DNA of 64,000 bases from Candidatus Accumulibacter regalis (lineage in GTDB: Bacteria; Pseudomonadota; Gammaproteobacteria; Burkholderiales; Rhodocyclaceae): NCBI GenBank assembly GCA_000585075.1, contig JEMY01000004.1, forward strand, positions 227,194-291,193, in the 5' to 3' direction. A model generated the notes under the pieces. It searched no databases. It was not told the DNA's origin and saw only the letters and a program-made list of their open reading frames with translations. Below, one piece after another: positions 18,526 to 28,098 of the stretch. A program made the translations under genes and the position numbers. Each line of letters opens with the position of its first letter. Within the stretch, counting starts at the first letter, position 1.

Positions 18526-19330
18526 TTCCGGCACTGGTTCCGACACTTCCGCCCGGCGCCGGCCCCGCTCCCGCCGTGCGTTCAACCGCGTCGAGCAGCC
18601 CACGCAGGATGTTTATCTCGTCGCGCTCGAGCTCGGCGCGCCCGAACAGTCGGCGCAGCTTGGGCAGCAGCCGTCGCGGTCGCTGCGGATCGAGAAAACC
18701 ACTGCTCACCATTACCCGTTCGAGGTGCCGATAGAAGCGCTCGACGTCCTCGTGCGGCGCCGGCGGCGAGGCGAAGGGCACGGCGCGGGCAAGCACCGGC
18801 GGGCGACCGTCGAAGGCGGCCAGGCGCAGCTCATAGCACAGCAGCTGCACCGCAGAAGCCAGATTCAGCGAGCTGTAGTCGGGATTCGCGGGGATGAACA
18901 CCGTCCGCTGGCAGCGCTGCACCTCGCTATTCGACAGGCCAGCGGTCTCGTTACCGAAGAGCAGCGCCACCTCGCCCTCGCCGGCCCAGGCGAGAATGTC
19001 GTTGGCCGCCTCACGCGCCGGCATCGCAGGTGGCCCGAGGTTGCGCTGCCGCGCCGAGAGCGCGTACACCTGCACCGTCCCGACCAGCGCCTCGTCGAGG
19101 CTGCTGCACACCTGCGCCTGCTCGAGAATGTCGTCGGCGTCGGCCGCGCGCGCCACTGCCTGCGGGTCCGGGAAGTGCTTCGGATTGACCAGCAGCAGAC
19201 GCGACAGACCCATGGTCTTCATCGCGCGCGCGGCAGCGCCGATATTGCCCGGGTGACTGGTATGCGAGAGGACGACGCGAATCCGCGACAGCGGCGAGCC
19301 GGAAGAATGCGACCCTGGGGGTCTGTTCAT
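18509..19330 (-). CDS. trmJ: tRNA (cytidine/uridine-2'-O-)-methyltransferase TrmJ
   Basis: A 273-residue SPOUT-class enzyme that 2'-O-methylates position 32 of several tRNAs using SAM. The N-terminal SPOUT domain begins [20 protein letters not shown] (with the family Asn) and contains the trefoil-knot motifs [12 protein letters not shown] and [21 protein letters not shown]-terminal helical extension follows. Its position between suhB (divergent) and cysE-iscR is conserved in pseudomonads and betaproteobacteria. Confidence 0.95.
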   Translation of the reverse strand: MNRPPGSHSSGSPLSRIRVVLSHTSHPGNIGAAARAMKTMGLSRLLLVNPKHFPDPQAVARAADADDILEQAQVCSSLDEALVGTVQVYALSARQRNLGPPAMPAREAANDILAWAGEGEVALLFGNETAGLSNSEVQRCQRTVFIPANPDYSSLNLASAVQLLCYELRLAAFDGRPPVLARAVPFASPPAPHEDVERFYRHLERVMVSSGFLDPQRPRRLLPKLRRLFGRAELERDEINILRGLLDAVERTAGAGPAPGGSVGTSAGSSVLK

Positions 19331-19393
19331 ATTAGAATCGGGGTCCTCTACACCAATCGGGCGGCATCAACCGCCCGTCGCGTCTTCAAAATC

Positions 19394-20203
19394 ATGCATC
19401 CAGCTCTGAACATCATCATCAAGGCGGCGCGTCGCGCCAGCCAGATCATCAACCGTGCCGCACTCGATCTCGAGCACCTGCAGATCACCACCAAACGCCA
19501 GAGCGACTTCGTCACCGAAGTGGACAAGGCGGCCGAGGCGGCGATCATCGACATCCTGCGCGAGGCCTATCCCGAATACGGCATTTTAGCAGAAGAGTCC
19601 GGCCTGACAGCCGGCCAGGGCGGCGGCAGCGAGTATCAGTGGATCATCGACCCACTCGACGGGACGACCAATTTCATCCACGGCTTTCCCCAGTACGCCA
19701 TCTCGATTGCCCTCGCCTACCGCGGGCAGGTCACGCAAGCGGTGGTCTACGATCCGGTGCGCAACGAGATGTTCACCGCCAGCAAGGGCGGCGGCGCCTT
19801 CCTCAACGACCGCCGCATCCGCGTCAGCAAGTGCCTGAAGCTGGAACAGGCCCTGCTTGGCACCGGCTTCCCCTACCGCATGTACGACCACATCGACGCC
19901 TACCTGCGCATCTTCAAGGAACTGGCGCAGAAAACCGCCGGCATGCGCCGCCCGGGCGCCGCCGCGCTCGACCTCGCCTACGTCGCCTGCGGACGCTTCG
20001 ACGGCTTCTGGGAGTTCGGCCTGTCGCCCTGGGACATGGCCGGCGGCGCGCTGCTCATCTCCGAAGCCGGCGGCCTGGTCAGCGACCTCGCCGGCAACGA
20101 AACCTACCTCCAGTCCGGCAACCTCGTCGCCGGCACGCCGAAAGTCTTCGCGCAGCTGCTGCAGGTCATCGACAGCCATCGCACACCGGGGCTGGAAGCC
20201 TGA
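19394..20203 (+). CDS. suhB: inositol-1-monophosphatase SuhB
   Basis: A 269-residue Mg-dependent phosphatase; in E. coli the same protein also acts in rRNA transcription antitermination and ribosome maturation. Metal and catalytic motifs are visible: [24 protein letters not shown] and [28 protein letters not shown] is the family start; the long open frame upstream is antisense to trmJ. It is divergent from trmJ with a 63-bp shared promoter region. Confidence 0.96.
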   Translation: MHPALNIIIKAARRASQIINRAALDLEHLQITTKRQSDFVTEVDKAAEAAIIDILREAYPEYGILAEESGLTAGQGGGSEYQWIIDPLDGTTNFIHGFPQYAISIALAYRGQVTQAVVYDPVRNEMFTASKGGGAFLNDRRIRVSKCLKLEQALLGTGFPYRMYDHIDAYLRIFKELAQKTAGMRRPGAAALDLAYVACGRFDGFWEFGLSPWDMAGGALLISEAGGLVSDLAGNETYLQSGNLVAGTPKVFAQLLQVIDSHRTPGLEA

Positions 20204-20363
20204 AATCCGTGCGCGAGGCCCTCTGAGACACGCTTCCTGAGTCCCTCGACCGCTCCGTAAGAGTCTCCGCCGTGGAAATCGGTCGGAGACCGCGAGGCTC
20301 CCTCAGAGAATCCCTCGGCTGGCCCCCGGCCGCTTGCGTGGTACTGGCGAGAACGCGTCCGGG

Positions 20364-21482
20364 TCAGGCGGCGATCACCGACAGCGCATCGTGGTAGTCG
20401 TACTTGAGGTCGTCGGCGACCTCACGGCAGGTGACCTTGCCGAAAGCGACGTTCAAGCCGTTGCGCAGGTGCTCGTTATCCTTCAGCGCCTGCCGCCAGC
20501 CCTTGTCGGCAATCTGCAGTGCGAAAGGCAGCGTGGCATTGTTGAGCGCGTAGGTCGAGGTACGCGGCACGCCGCCGGGCATATTGGCGACGCAGTAGTG
20601 CACGACGTTGCCGACCATGTAGGTCGGGTCGGCGTGCGTCGTCGCGCGGGCCGTCTCGCAGCAGCCGCCCTGGTCGATAGCGACGTCGACGATCACCGAC
20701 CCCGGCTTCATGTCATCGACCAGCTGACGGGTGATCAGCTTCGGCGCCGCCGCACCCGGGATGAGCACGCCGCCGATCACAAGATCGGCGCGCAGCACGT
20801 GATGCTCGACGTTGTCGCGGTTCGAAAAGACGGTGATCACGCGCGCGCCGAGCAGCCTGTCCATGCGCCGCAGGACATCGAGATTGCGATCGATGACCAC
20901 CACCTGCGCACCGGTGCCGACGGCGATCTGCGCGGCGTTCGAGCCAACGACACCACCGCCGAGAATGACGATCTTCGCCGATGGCACGCCGGCGACGCCG
21001 CCGAGCAGGATACCCATGCCGCCGTGCGCCTTCTCGAGGCAATAGGCACCGGCCTGGATCGACAGGCGCCCGGCGACTTCCGACATCGGCGCCAGCAACG
21101 GCAGGCCGCCGCCCGGCTGGGTGACCGTTTCATAGGCGATGCATACCGCGCCGCTGCTCACCAGGTCGGCACACTGCGCGGGATCGGGCGCTAGGTGCAG
21201 GTAGGTGTACAGAATCTGTCCTTCGCGCAACATCGCGCGCTCGCCGGCCTGCGGCTCCTTGACCTTGATGATCATCTCGGCGCTGGCAAAGATCTCCGCG
21301 GCGGTCGCGGCAATCGTCGCTCCGGCCTTCTCGTAGACCTCGTCAGCGGCACCGATGCCCGCGCCAGCGCCAGTCTCAACACTTACCGGGTGACCGTGGG
21401 CGACCATCTCGCGAACCGATGACGGGGTCAGCCCAACGCGGTATTCGTGGTTCTTTATCTCCTTGGGTACGCCGATGTGCAT
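20364..21482 (-). CDS. ald: alanine dehydrogenase
   Basis: A 372-residue NAD-dependent enzyme that interconverts L-alanine and pyruvate plus ammonia. The start [20 protein letters not shown] is diagnostic. The substrate-binding Lys (IIKVKEP) and catalytic His (YTYLHLAPD) are present, as is the Rossmann motif [16 protein letters not shown]. The length equals that of characterised enzymes (~371 aa). It converges with suhB. The 160 bp between them contain an inverted repeat GTCTCCG/CGGAGAC (20263-20290) without a T-run. Confidence 0.97.
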   Translation of the reverse strand: MHIGVPKEIKNHEYRVGLTPSSVREMVAHGHPVSVETGAGAGIGAADEVYEKAGATIAATAAEIFASAEMIIKVKEPQAGERAMLREGQILYTYLHLAPDPAQCADLVSSGAVCIAYETVTQPGGGLPLLAPMSEVAGRLSIQAGAYCLEKAHGGMGILLGGVAGVPSAKIVILGGGVVGSNAAQIAVGTGAQVVVIDRNLDVLRRMDRLLGARVITVFSNRDNVEHHVLRADLVIGGVLIPGAAAPKLITRQLVDDMKPGSVIVDVAIDQGGCCETARATTHADPTYMVGNVVHYCVANMPGGVPRTSTYALNNATLPFALQIADKGWRQALKDNEHLRNGLNVAFGKVTCREVADDLKYDYHDALSVIAA

Positions 21483-21758
21483 TTCTGTCTCCTCATGGTG
21501 GTATCGGGGCCGCTTATCTTAGGTCATTTCCGAATGGCGAACGGGTTTTTTCCGGCTCCTGAACCTGGCCGTCCGGCATCGTCGTGCGGGGCTTGCCCGG
21601 GCAGCAACTTCCCTGCAACTGATCCCGATGCACGCCACCGGCGACGACGGCAGCAAGGCATGTGCAAGCCGCTGCACGCCTATCGCCGCCGCACGCTTGC
21701 GTATAAACTGCCCTTCTCGAACCCGGCGCGACCAGCCTCCCAACGATTGCCGCAGCCA

Positions 21759-22412
21759 ATGACCAGCAACCATCATCAGAGCATCGACGGCACGCCTACG
21801 GCAGACGCTGGCGGCCCTGCGCTCCCCCCCGCTGCCGGGACGATCGCCACGGAGCTGGACGGTTTTCGCCGCGAGATGCTGCGTTTCGCCGTCCTGCAAT
21901 TGCGCGACCAGGCGAGCGGCGAGGATGCCGTGCAGGAAACCATGCTCGCCGCGCTGCAAGGCGCCGATCGCTTTGCCGAGCGCGCCAAGTTGAAGACCTG
22001 GGTATTCTCGATTCTGCGCAACAAGATCGTCGACATCATCCGGCGGCGAGTTCGCGAACCCATCCACGAAGCGGTCGAACAGGAAGTCGACGACAGCGAC
22101 TTCGACGCGCTGTTCAAGGGCAATGGCCACTGGCAACGCGACGCGCGGCCTTCGGACTGGGGAAATCCCGAAAAGAGCTTCGAAAACCGCAGCTTCTGGG
22201 CCGTCTTCGACGCCTGCCTGGAGCGCCTGCCGCCAGCCACCGCGCGGGTTTTCATGATGCGCGAGATCCTCGGCCTGGAAACCAGCGAAATCTGCCAGGA
22301 GTTGTCGATGAGCACCAGCAACTGCTGGGTGATCCTGCATCGGGCACGCATGGCGCTGCGCCTGTGCCTCGAACAGAAGTGGTTCAGCGCCGGCGAACGT
22401 GCCCGCCCATGA
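21759..22412 (+). CDS. ECF-type sigma-70 family RNA polymerase sigma factor
   Basis: A 217-residue alternative sigma factor. Region 2 is visible (FAVLQLRDQASGEDAVQETM; LKTWVFSILRNKIVDIIRRR). An acidic linker follows, then region 4 (LERLPPATARVFMMREILGL; ICQELSMSTSNCWVILHRAR). MTSNHHQS is taken as start because residues before it lack similarity, but the start is uncertain. Sigma factors of this group normally sit before a zinc-finger anti-sigma gene. Here an ATGA-coupled frame exists but stops after 20 codons, so control must lie elsewhere. Confidence 0.87.
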   Translation: MTSNHHQSIDGTPTADAGGPALPPAAGTIATELDGFRREMLRFAVLQLRDQASGEDAVQETMLAALQGADRFAERAKLKTWVFSILRNKIVDIIRRRVREPIHEAVEQEVDDSDFDALFKGNGHWQRDARPSDWGNPEKSFENRSFWAVFDACLERLPPATARVFMMREILGLETSEICQELSMSTSNCWVILHRARMALRLCLEQKWFSAGERARP

Positions 22413-22436
22413 ACTCGCCAGGAAGCGGTCTGCGCT

Positions 22437-24356
22437 TCAGCTCCCGACGACGCCGCCGTCCGCACGCCTGATCACCAGCGTCGCCGAACGCGGGCGGCCA
22501 CCGGTCACCCCGGCGAACTGGTTCGCCGGCCATCCCGACCCTGCCAGTGGCGCCGCTGGTGACGACCGCCCACCGGCCACCTCGCCGGGATGCTGAACGT
22601 TGATGAACAGGTTGCGTGCATCCGGCGTGGCGCTGATGCCGGTGATCTCGCAACCCTTGGGTCCTGTCAGGAAGCGCCGAATCTCACCGCTGGCGACGTC
22701 GGCAACCAGCATCTGATTGTTGCCGAAGCGCTGGTGATCGCCACGGTTGAGGACGCTGCCGGAGACATCGGTCTGGATCCACAGGCGACCTGCGCGGTCG
22801 AACCACAGCCCGTCCGGGCTGGCGAAAGCGTCACCTTTGCTGTTCCCGCGCCTGGCCGGGTCGGGGTTTTCCGGGTCGCCGGCAAGGACGAAGACGTCCC
22901 AGTCGAGAGTGTCGGCCGCCGCGTCACCCTGCGCCTCGCGCCAGCGAACAATGTGTCCAAAGATGTTCTCTGCGCGCGGATTGCCCGGCTCCGGGGTCAG
23001 GCGCTGGCGGTTGTTGGTCAGGGTGCAGTAGACGTCGCCGCTCTGCGGATCGACGGCCAGCCACTCCGGGCGGTCCATCTTCGTCGCGCCAGCGACATCG
23101 GCGGCCTGCCGGGTGCGCATCAGGATGTCCGCCTGATCGGCGAAACCGCTGCCCTCGTCGAGACCGTGCTGCCCATGTTGCAGGGCCAGCCAGCGACCTT
23201 TCCCGTCGGCATCGAAACGCGCCACGTACAGCGTTCCAACGTCGAGCAGGCGGCCGCCAGCAGCGGGCTCTCTGGCGTCGAAGCGATCGCGCGAAACGAA
23301 CTTGTAGAGATATTCGAAGGCTTCGTCGTCGCTCATGTAGACCACCACGCGGCCGTCGCCGGCCAGCACGACAGTCGCACATTCGTGCTTGAAGCGACCC
23401 AAAGCGGTACGCTTGACAGGCGCCTGCGCAGGCTGCCAGGGATCGATCTCGACGACCCAGCCGAAACGATTGGCCTCGTTGGCCTCGGTGGCCACGTCGA
23501 AACGGCTGTCGTACTCGTGCCAACGGAAGCCGGCGCCGTTCGCGCGGATGCCATACCGCTTCTGATCGGCCGTGGGCTCGCCAAGGCCGTTGAAATAGGC
23601 GTTGAAGTTCTCTTCACAGGTGAGGTAGCTGCCCCACGGCGTATGGCCCATCGCGCAATTGGCCAGCGTCCCGAAAACGACGTTGCCACGCCGGTCGTCA
23701 CGGGTACGCATGCCTGGCGCACCGGCAGCCGGACCGGCGATGCGTATCGGCGTACGCGCGGTGATCCGCCGCGCGTACGCCGACGGCCGCACGAGCTGCC
23801 AGCGAAACGCGCCACCGAGTTCCCCGAGTTCCACTTCGACCACCGAAACGCCGTGCGCATTTTGTGACTTGCGCGTCTTGTCGTGGCTCCACTCCGCCAT
23901 CCCGTCGGGATGGAGGATCCCATCGTCGGTGTACTCGTGATTGATGCACAGCAGGCCGTGCGTCGACGACGGCTGGCCGTTCACGACCCTGGGAAAGAAA
24001 TGCATCCCGTCATGATGCATTCCGGCCTGCTCGGCCTGTTCGGCGGCGCTGTTGCCAGCGTCGGCGCGGAACGCGGGCCCGTTCGAGATCGGGTCGCCCC
24101 AGGCGTAGAGGAGTTGAACCGTGTAGCCGTCGGGGACGTGCACGGCGTCGTCGCTGGATACACCGATCGGCGTGAAGCCGATGGCTGCCCGGCCGGTCGG
24201 CCCGGCCAGCGCCGGTAAGCCGAAGAAGGACAGCGCAGCGCTGCCCAGACCCACCTGCAGCAGCCGCCGACGCGTAATCGCCGAAGGTGACAGCCGCGTG
24301 AGGAACGCCGCGAAGTGCGCGTTCGCGCTGTCGTTGCTGATCAGATCCCTGTCCAT
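22437..24356 (-). CDS. phoX: PhoX-type (DUF839) alkaline phosphatase, Tat-exported
   Basis: A 639-residue secreted protein. The N-terminus has a twin-arginine signal (ITRRRLLQVGLGSAALSFFG, about 29-48), so it is exported folded with its metal cofactor. Family segments include HGLLCINHEYTDDG, CAMGHTPWGSYLTCEENFN and VVYMSDDEAFEYLYKFVS, typical of PhoX/DUF839 beta-propeller phosphatases that use Ca and Fe. It would release phosphate from periplasmic organophosphates. I see no clear Pho box upstream. It converges with the sigma-factor gene. Confidence 0.9.
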   Translation of the reverse strand: MDRDLISNDSANAHFAAFLTRLSPSAITRRRLLQVGLGSAALSFFGLPALAGPTGRAAIGFTPIGVSSDDAVHVPDGYTVQLLYAWGDPISNGPAFRADAGNSAAEQAEQAGMHHDGMHFFPRVVNGQPSSTHGLLCINHEYTDDGILHPDGMAEWSHDKTRKSQNAHGVSVVEVELGELGGAFRWQLVRPSAYARRITARTPIRIAGPAAGAPGMRTRDDRRGNVVFGTLANCAMGHTPWGSYLTCEENFNAYFNGLGEPTADQKRYGIRANGAGFRWHEYDSRFDVATEANEANRFGWVVEIDPWQPAQAPVKRTALGRFKHECATVVLAGDGRVVVYMSDDEAFEYLYKFVSRDRFDAREPAAGGRLLDVGTLYVARFDADGKGRWLALQHGQHGLDEGSGFADQADILMRTRQAADVAGATKMDRPEWLAVDPQSGDVYCTLTNNRQRLTPEPGNPRAENIFGHIVRWREAQGDAAADTLDWDVFVLAGDPENPDPARRGNSKGDAFASPDGLWFDRAGRLWIQTDVSGSVLNRGDHQRFGNNQMLVADVASGEIRRFLTGPKGCEITGISATPDARNLFINVQHPGEVAGGRSSPAAPLAGSGWPANQFAGVTGGRPRSATLVIRRADGGVVGS

Positions 24357-24471
24357 TGCTCGCGTCGGTCCGGGTTTGACGGAAAGAAGCGATTATCGCT
24401 CAGGACGCGGCCAAACCATCAGCACGGCCGAAAAGCGCGGCTCCCAGCGCGCAAGCGCTTCGTCGTCGACC

Positions 24472-24813
24472 CTACGCTGCGCGATGCTGCTGGTCGTGTA
24501 GCTGCTCTTCGACGTGGCGCCGCAAGACATCGTTCATGCGCGTCTGCCAACCGTCGCCGGTCGCTTTGAAGTAGTCGAGAACTTCCGGGCTATAGCGCAC
24601 CGTCACCGCCACCTTGGTCGGCAGCTTCTGCGGCCCGCGCCGACCAGGCTGGCGAACCTTTGCCTTGTTGGCCACACCGGGAGCGATTGCTACGGGGTGA
24701 TTGGCATCGCCCACACCGCCAGGACCCTTCACGAGTGCCGCTTTCGCAACACGGGCCACTCGCCTGCGTTCCTTGCTGAATGTTGAAGACCCTACAACGG
24801 CTTCTTTTTTCAT
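24472..24813 (-). CDS. BrnA-like antitoxin, apparently orphan
   Basis: A 113-residue basic protein whose C-terminal half (KVAVTVRYSPEVLDYFKATGDGWQTRMNDVLRRHV, about 67-101) matches BrnA: a beta strand followed by two helices of a ribbon-helix-helix-like DNA-binding fold with the GxGWQTRMN signature. BrnA normally neutralises the RNase BrnT encoded just upstream. No BrnT-like gene is present here; upstream on the same strand lies a different small gene. The longer N-terminal half is low-complexity and unusual for BrnA. Confidence 0.78.
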   Translation of the reverse strand: MKKEAVVGSSTFSKERRRVARVAKAALVKGPGGVGDANHPVAIAPGVANKAKVRQPGRRGPQKLPTKVAVTVRYSPEVLDYFKATGDGWQTRMNDVLRRHVEEQLHDQQHRAA

Positions 24814-24894
24814 TTTATTAACCCTGGAAAGAATACTTCAAAGGGGCGCGAGCAGCGCGCTCAGCCCGGTACGAGAAAGCAGCGGCACCGCCGC

Positions 24895-25242
24895 CTACTT
24901 GACCTTGTAGAGCGCGGGCTCGGGCGCAATTACATTGCGTATCGCCACCTTGAGATCGATCAGATCGATATGGCCAAGCAGCAGCAGGCCGGCACGAACG
25001 AGCTGCCCCTTCTTGCTCGACACGCCGCGCCTTGCCAGACGCTTCTTGAGTTTGATCAGTTGCCGGTATTCGCTTTCCGGAATCCGCAGACTGCAGCGAA
25101 AGCGGCGCGCGGTCTTGTGCACTTTCTTCGTCTTTCGTGGCGGGACGAGCGCCGGCGGCATCGCGGCAAGTCTTCTGAGTTTGAGTTCTGTGGCCGCAGC
25201 GAGAATCGCTTCGGCGCTGGAAAGGCTGACTGCTGACGACAT
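24895..25242 (-). CDS. small basic protein, RHH-like, function unknown
   Basis: A 115-residue Lys/Arg-rich protein. Residues ~48-87 (RCSLRIPESEYRQLIKLK, then KKGQLVRAGLLLLG) have the strand-helix-helix pattern of ribbon-helix-helix proteins, which suggests DNA binding. MSSAVSLSSAE is chosen as start because GGGGGAG stands just before it. It is 81 bp upstream of the BrnA-like gene on the same strand, the place where a BrnT toxin would be expected, but it does not look like BrnT. No firm family assignment. Confidence 0.55.
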   Translation of the reverse strand: MSSAVSLSSAEAILAAATELKLRRLAAMPPALVPPRKTKKVHKTARRFRCSLRIPESEYRQLIKLKKRLARRGVSSKKGQLVRAGLLLLGHIDLIDLKVAIRNVIAPEPALYKVK

Positions 25243-25398
25243 CGAAGCTCCCCCTGGCGAATAGCGCAACCGCCACCGTGCAGACACGCAGCTCGATCAA
25301 GCTTGGCGCTGCGGCCGGCCGGCTGCTGCAGTTTGTAACGACGGGGAGAGGATGCCCTGCTTGTGTGACAGATTGATGACGGTGCGTCGTCGGCCGGC

Positions 25399-25428
25399 CG
25401 CAGCCGCCGACAGCGACCGGCGGCTGCG
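25399..25428. repeat. GC-rich hairpin after the metal-binding protein gene
   Basis: A perfect 10-bp inverted repeat (CGCAGCCGCC and GGCGGCTGCG) with a 10-nt loop, 8 bp beyond the stop of the substrate-binding protein gene. There is no U-run, so it could be an RNA 3'-end stabiliser rather than an intrinsic terminator. Confidence 0.4.
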
Positions 25429-25435
25429 ACGGTGC

Positions 25436-26407
25436 TCAGTCGGCGAGCGCCGCGGCGAGCGTCTTCGCGTTCGTGCGCATCATGCCGAGATAGCTGTCTG
25501 CTGCCGTCCCCGGGGGGGACAGCGAATCGGAGTACAGGATGCCGCCGATACTGGCGCCCGATTCCGCGCTGATGCGTTCGAGCAGGCGCGGATCGCTGAT
25601 GCTCTCGATGAACATTGCCGGGATCTTCTCCTGGCGAATCTGCCGGATGATCGCGCCAACGGCAGCGGCCGAAGGCTGTGCATCGGTGCTCACACCGACG
25701 GGTGCAATGAAGCGAATCCCATAGGCGCGAGCGAAGTAGGCAAAGGCATCGTGCGAACTCACGACAACACGCCGGGCCACGGGAAGCCTGCCCAGGCTGG
25801 CACGGATTTCGCTGTCGAGAAGGTCGATCTGCGCCTTCAAGCGGGCAGCGTTGGCCTGATAGGCGTTCTTGTTCGCCGGGTCCACCTGTGCCAGCGCGAC
25901 GGCGATGTTGTCGACGTAGTGGCGCGCCTGAGCCAGATCCTGCCAGGCGTGCGGGTCGACGCCGGCGGCGTGATCGTGCGCAGCACGCCTGCCGGCAATC
26001 GCCACTTCCTTGGCCAGGAGCGTGACACCGTTGCTGGCCACCACGATCGGCCCCCGGTAGCCGGACGACTGCATCAGGCGATCGATCCAGCCTTCGAAGC
26101 CGAGGCCATTGACGACCACCAGCCGCGCCCGTGCGAGCGTCTTCACGTCAGCCGGAGTCGGCTGGTACACGTGCGCGTCGGCGAGCGGCCCGACCAGGGT
26201 GTACACCTGCACGTGCTCGCCGCCAATGCGCTGCACAAGGTCGCCGAGAATGCTGAAACTGGCGACCACCGGCAAGGACTCGGCTGCCGCGGCGCGGCCC
26301 GGCTGAGCGCCAAGGAAAACTACCAGGACAGCCGTCACCAAAAAGGAAGATGCTGGCGAAGCGCTCAGCAGCGAGAGCCGAAGCGTGTTGAGGATCTTTT
26401 CTCTCAT
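25436..26407 (-). CDS. metal (Zn/Mn-type) ABC transporter substrate-binding protein
   Basis: A 323-residue periplasmic cluster A-I binding protein. A signal peptide covers about 1-40 (LSLLSASPASSFLVTAVLVV, then AQPGRAAAAE). Metal ligands are likely His in DAHVYQPTPADV, His in AAGVDPHAWQD and Asp/His late in the protein. The loop HDHAAG is far poorer in histidine than in classical ZnuA, so Zn versus Mn is uncertain. I chose MREKIL rather than the upstream ATG because it begins the positively charged signal region. It is last in a small-protein/ATPase/permease/SBP operon. Confidence 0.9.
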   Translation of the reverse strand: MREKILNTLRLSLLSASPASSFLVTAVLVVFLGAQPGRAAAAESLPVVASFSILGDLVQRIGGEHVQVYTLVGPLADAHVYQPTPADVKTLARARLVVVNGLGFEGWIDRLMQSSGYRGPIVVASNGVTLLAKEVAIAGRRAAHDHAAGVDPHAWQDLAQARHYVDNIAVALAQVDPANKNAYQANAARLKAQIDLLDSEIRASLGRLPVARRVVVSSHDAFAYFARAYGIRFIAPVGVSTDAQPSAAAVGAIIRQIRQEKIPAMFIESISDPRLLERISAESGASIGGILYSDSLSPPGTAADSYLGMMRTNAKTLAAALAD

Positions 26408-26426
26408 TGTCTTCCCGAAAGCTGGG

Positions 26427-27308
26427 TCAGCGTTCAAAGTGCCAGCCCGAGCGCCAGAAGCCGGCCAGTGGTCCGAGCGGAGCGACGAGCAGGGAAAGCA
26501 GGTAGAGACCCCCCAGCGTCAGGACGATCGCCGGGCCTGCCGGCAGATTCGCGTGATACGAAAGCAGCAGGCCGACAAAGGACCCGAGCAGCGCGACCGA
26601 CACGGCGATGAGCAGTAGCGGTCCGACGTTGCACACCCACAGGCGCGCCGCAGCCGCCGGCAGGATCATGATCCCGACCGCCATCAAGGTTCCCAGGGCG
26701 TGAAAGCCGGCGACCAGATTGACCACCAGCAGGACCATGAAACCATAGTGGGCAAGGGGTCCGAGACGGCTGATGCGCGCCAGGAACGCCGGATCGCAGC
26801 CTTCGAGGACGAACAGGCGCAGACCGAGTGCGAGCACCAGCACGGACAGCGAGGCAAAGCCTGCGAGCAGGAGCAGCGCCGCGTCGTCGAGCGCCAGCAC
26901 ACTGCCGAAAAGGACGTGCAGCAGGTCGACGCTGCTGCCGCGCAGCGAGATGATCAAGACCCCTGCGGAAAGCGAAATCAGGTAGAAGGTCGCCAGACTG
27001 GTGTCTTCCTTGATCACCGAGTTGCGCGCCACGCCACCGGAGAGCACGGCCACCGCCAAGCCCGCGAGCAGCCCGCCGATGGTCATCGCCGGCAACGACA
27101 GCCCGGCGATCAGGTAGCCGACAGCGGCACCCGGCAGGATCGCGTGCGACATCGCATCGCCGGCCAGACTCATCCGCCGCAACATCAGGAAGACGCCGAC
27201 CGGCGTCGCTCCGAGCGACAGCGCGAGACAACCGGCCAGCGCGCGGCGCATGAAAGCGAACTCGACAAACGGCGAGAGCAGCGGAATGCTGGCCAGGGTT
27301 TCGCTCAT
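26427..27308 (-). CDS. metal ABC transporter permease (ABC-3 family)
   Basis: A 293-residue inner-membrane permease with about eight hydrophobic segments. Family motifs are visible: RRMSLAGDAMSHAILPGAAVGYL and the conserved HALGTLMAVGIMILPAAAARL near the C-terminus. It forms the pathway for Zn, Mn or Fe import with the adjacent ATPase. Its ATG overlaps the ATPase stop by 4 bp, and the substrate-binding protein gene follows after 19 bp. Confidence 0.93.
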   Translation of the reverse strand: MSETLASIPLLSPFVEFAFMRRALAGCLALSLGATPVGVFLMLRRMSLAGDAMSHAILPGAAVGYLIAGLSLPAMTIGGLLAGLAVAVLSGGVARNSVIKEDTSLATFYLISLSAGVLIISLRGSSVDLLHVLFGSVLALDDAALLLLAGFASLSVLVLALGLRLFVLEGCDPAFLARISRLGPLAHYGFMVLLVVNLVAGFHALGTLMAVGIMILPAAAARLWVCNVGPLLLIAVSVALLGSFVGLLLSYHANLPAGPAIVLTLGGLYLLSLLVAPLGPLAGFWRSGWHFER

Positions 27309-28084
27309 TGCGCGCCTTCGTCGGCGTGACAGACCGGCGCGTGCGCATCGCCACCGCGCCCTTCGGCAAGCTTCCGGGCGCGCAGCAGATTGGCCTCGCT
27401 GAGCACCGTCGCGGTGTCCCCGCGCGCGACGATCTCGCGCGCCAGCAACAAGGTTTCCGGGTACTCGCGGCGGACATGATCGAGGTCGTGCAGGACGGCG
27501 ATCACCGTCCGCCCTTCGCCGTGCCAATGCCGCACCAGCGCTGCCAGGTCACGAACGCTGGCCGCGTCGATTGCGCCGTAGGGCTCGTCGAGGAGGACCA
27601 GCGGGGCGTCCTGCAGCAGCACTCGGGCGAAGTGCGCACGCTGCAACTGTCCGCCCGAGAGCGCGCCGATCGGACGGCTCTCCAGGCCGTTCAAACCGAC
27701 CAGGTCGATCGCCGCGGCTATGCGCCTGTGCCGGGCGCGGTCGACACCGCCAAAGGCGCCGATTTCACGCCACAGACCCATCGCCACGAAGTCGTGCACG
27801 ACCATCGGAAAACTGCTGTCGAGCGTCGTCAATTGGGTCAGGTAAGCGATCTGCTGGCGCTGCACGCCATGCACTTCGACGCGCCCTTGCAGTGGTCTCA
27901 GTTCGCCGGTGATGCCCTTGAGCAGCGTCGATTTGCCGGCACCATTCGGACCGACGATGGCCAGCAGGCTGCCGGCAGCAATTTCCCCGTGCAGGTGGTG
28001 AACCGCCGGATGCCGATTGTAGCCCAGCGTCAGATTGTCGAAACGCAGGATCGGCTGGACGCTGGATGAGTTGTTTTTGGCCAT
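27305..28084 (-). CDS. metal ABC transporter ATP-binding protein
   Basis: A 259-residue ATPase subunit. Walker A GPNGAGKST, signature LSGGQLQRAHFARVL, Walker B PLVLLDEPYGAID and the H-loop VIAVLHDLDHV are all present. The start MAKNNSSSVQ is set by family length; an in-frame ATG 45 bp upstream would add fifteen residues. It is coupled to the permease by a 4-bp overlap and preceded by a tiny membrane-protein gene. Confidence 0.94.
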   Translation of the reverse strand: MAKNNSSSVQPILRFDNLTLGYNRHPAVHHLHGEIAAGSLLAIVGPNGAGKSTLLKGITGELRPLQGRVEVHGVQRQQIAYLTQLTTLDSSFPMVVHDFVAMGLWREIGAFGGVDRARHRRIAAAIDLVGLNGLESRPIGALSGGQLQRAHFARVLLQDAPLVLLDEPYGAIDAASVRDLAALVRHWHGEGRTVIAVLHDLDHVRREYPETLLLAREIVARGDTATVLSEANLLRARKLAEGRGGDAHAPVCHADEGAQ

Positions 28085-28098
28085 CGCTGACGCGGCGT

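Noticed and set aside
20263..20290. Inverted repeat GTCTCCG/CGGAGAC between suhB and ald as a terminator
   Set aside because: Fourteen-nt loop and no T-run on either strand.
22409..22471. 20-residue ORF coupled to the sigma-factor gene as a real gene
   Set aside because: Too short and Arg-rich, overlaps phoX; kept only as an observation about a missing anti-sigma factor.
22590..23867. 425-codon plus-strand open frame
   Set aside because: Antisense to phoX, which has a clear Tat signal and family motifs.
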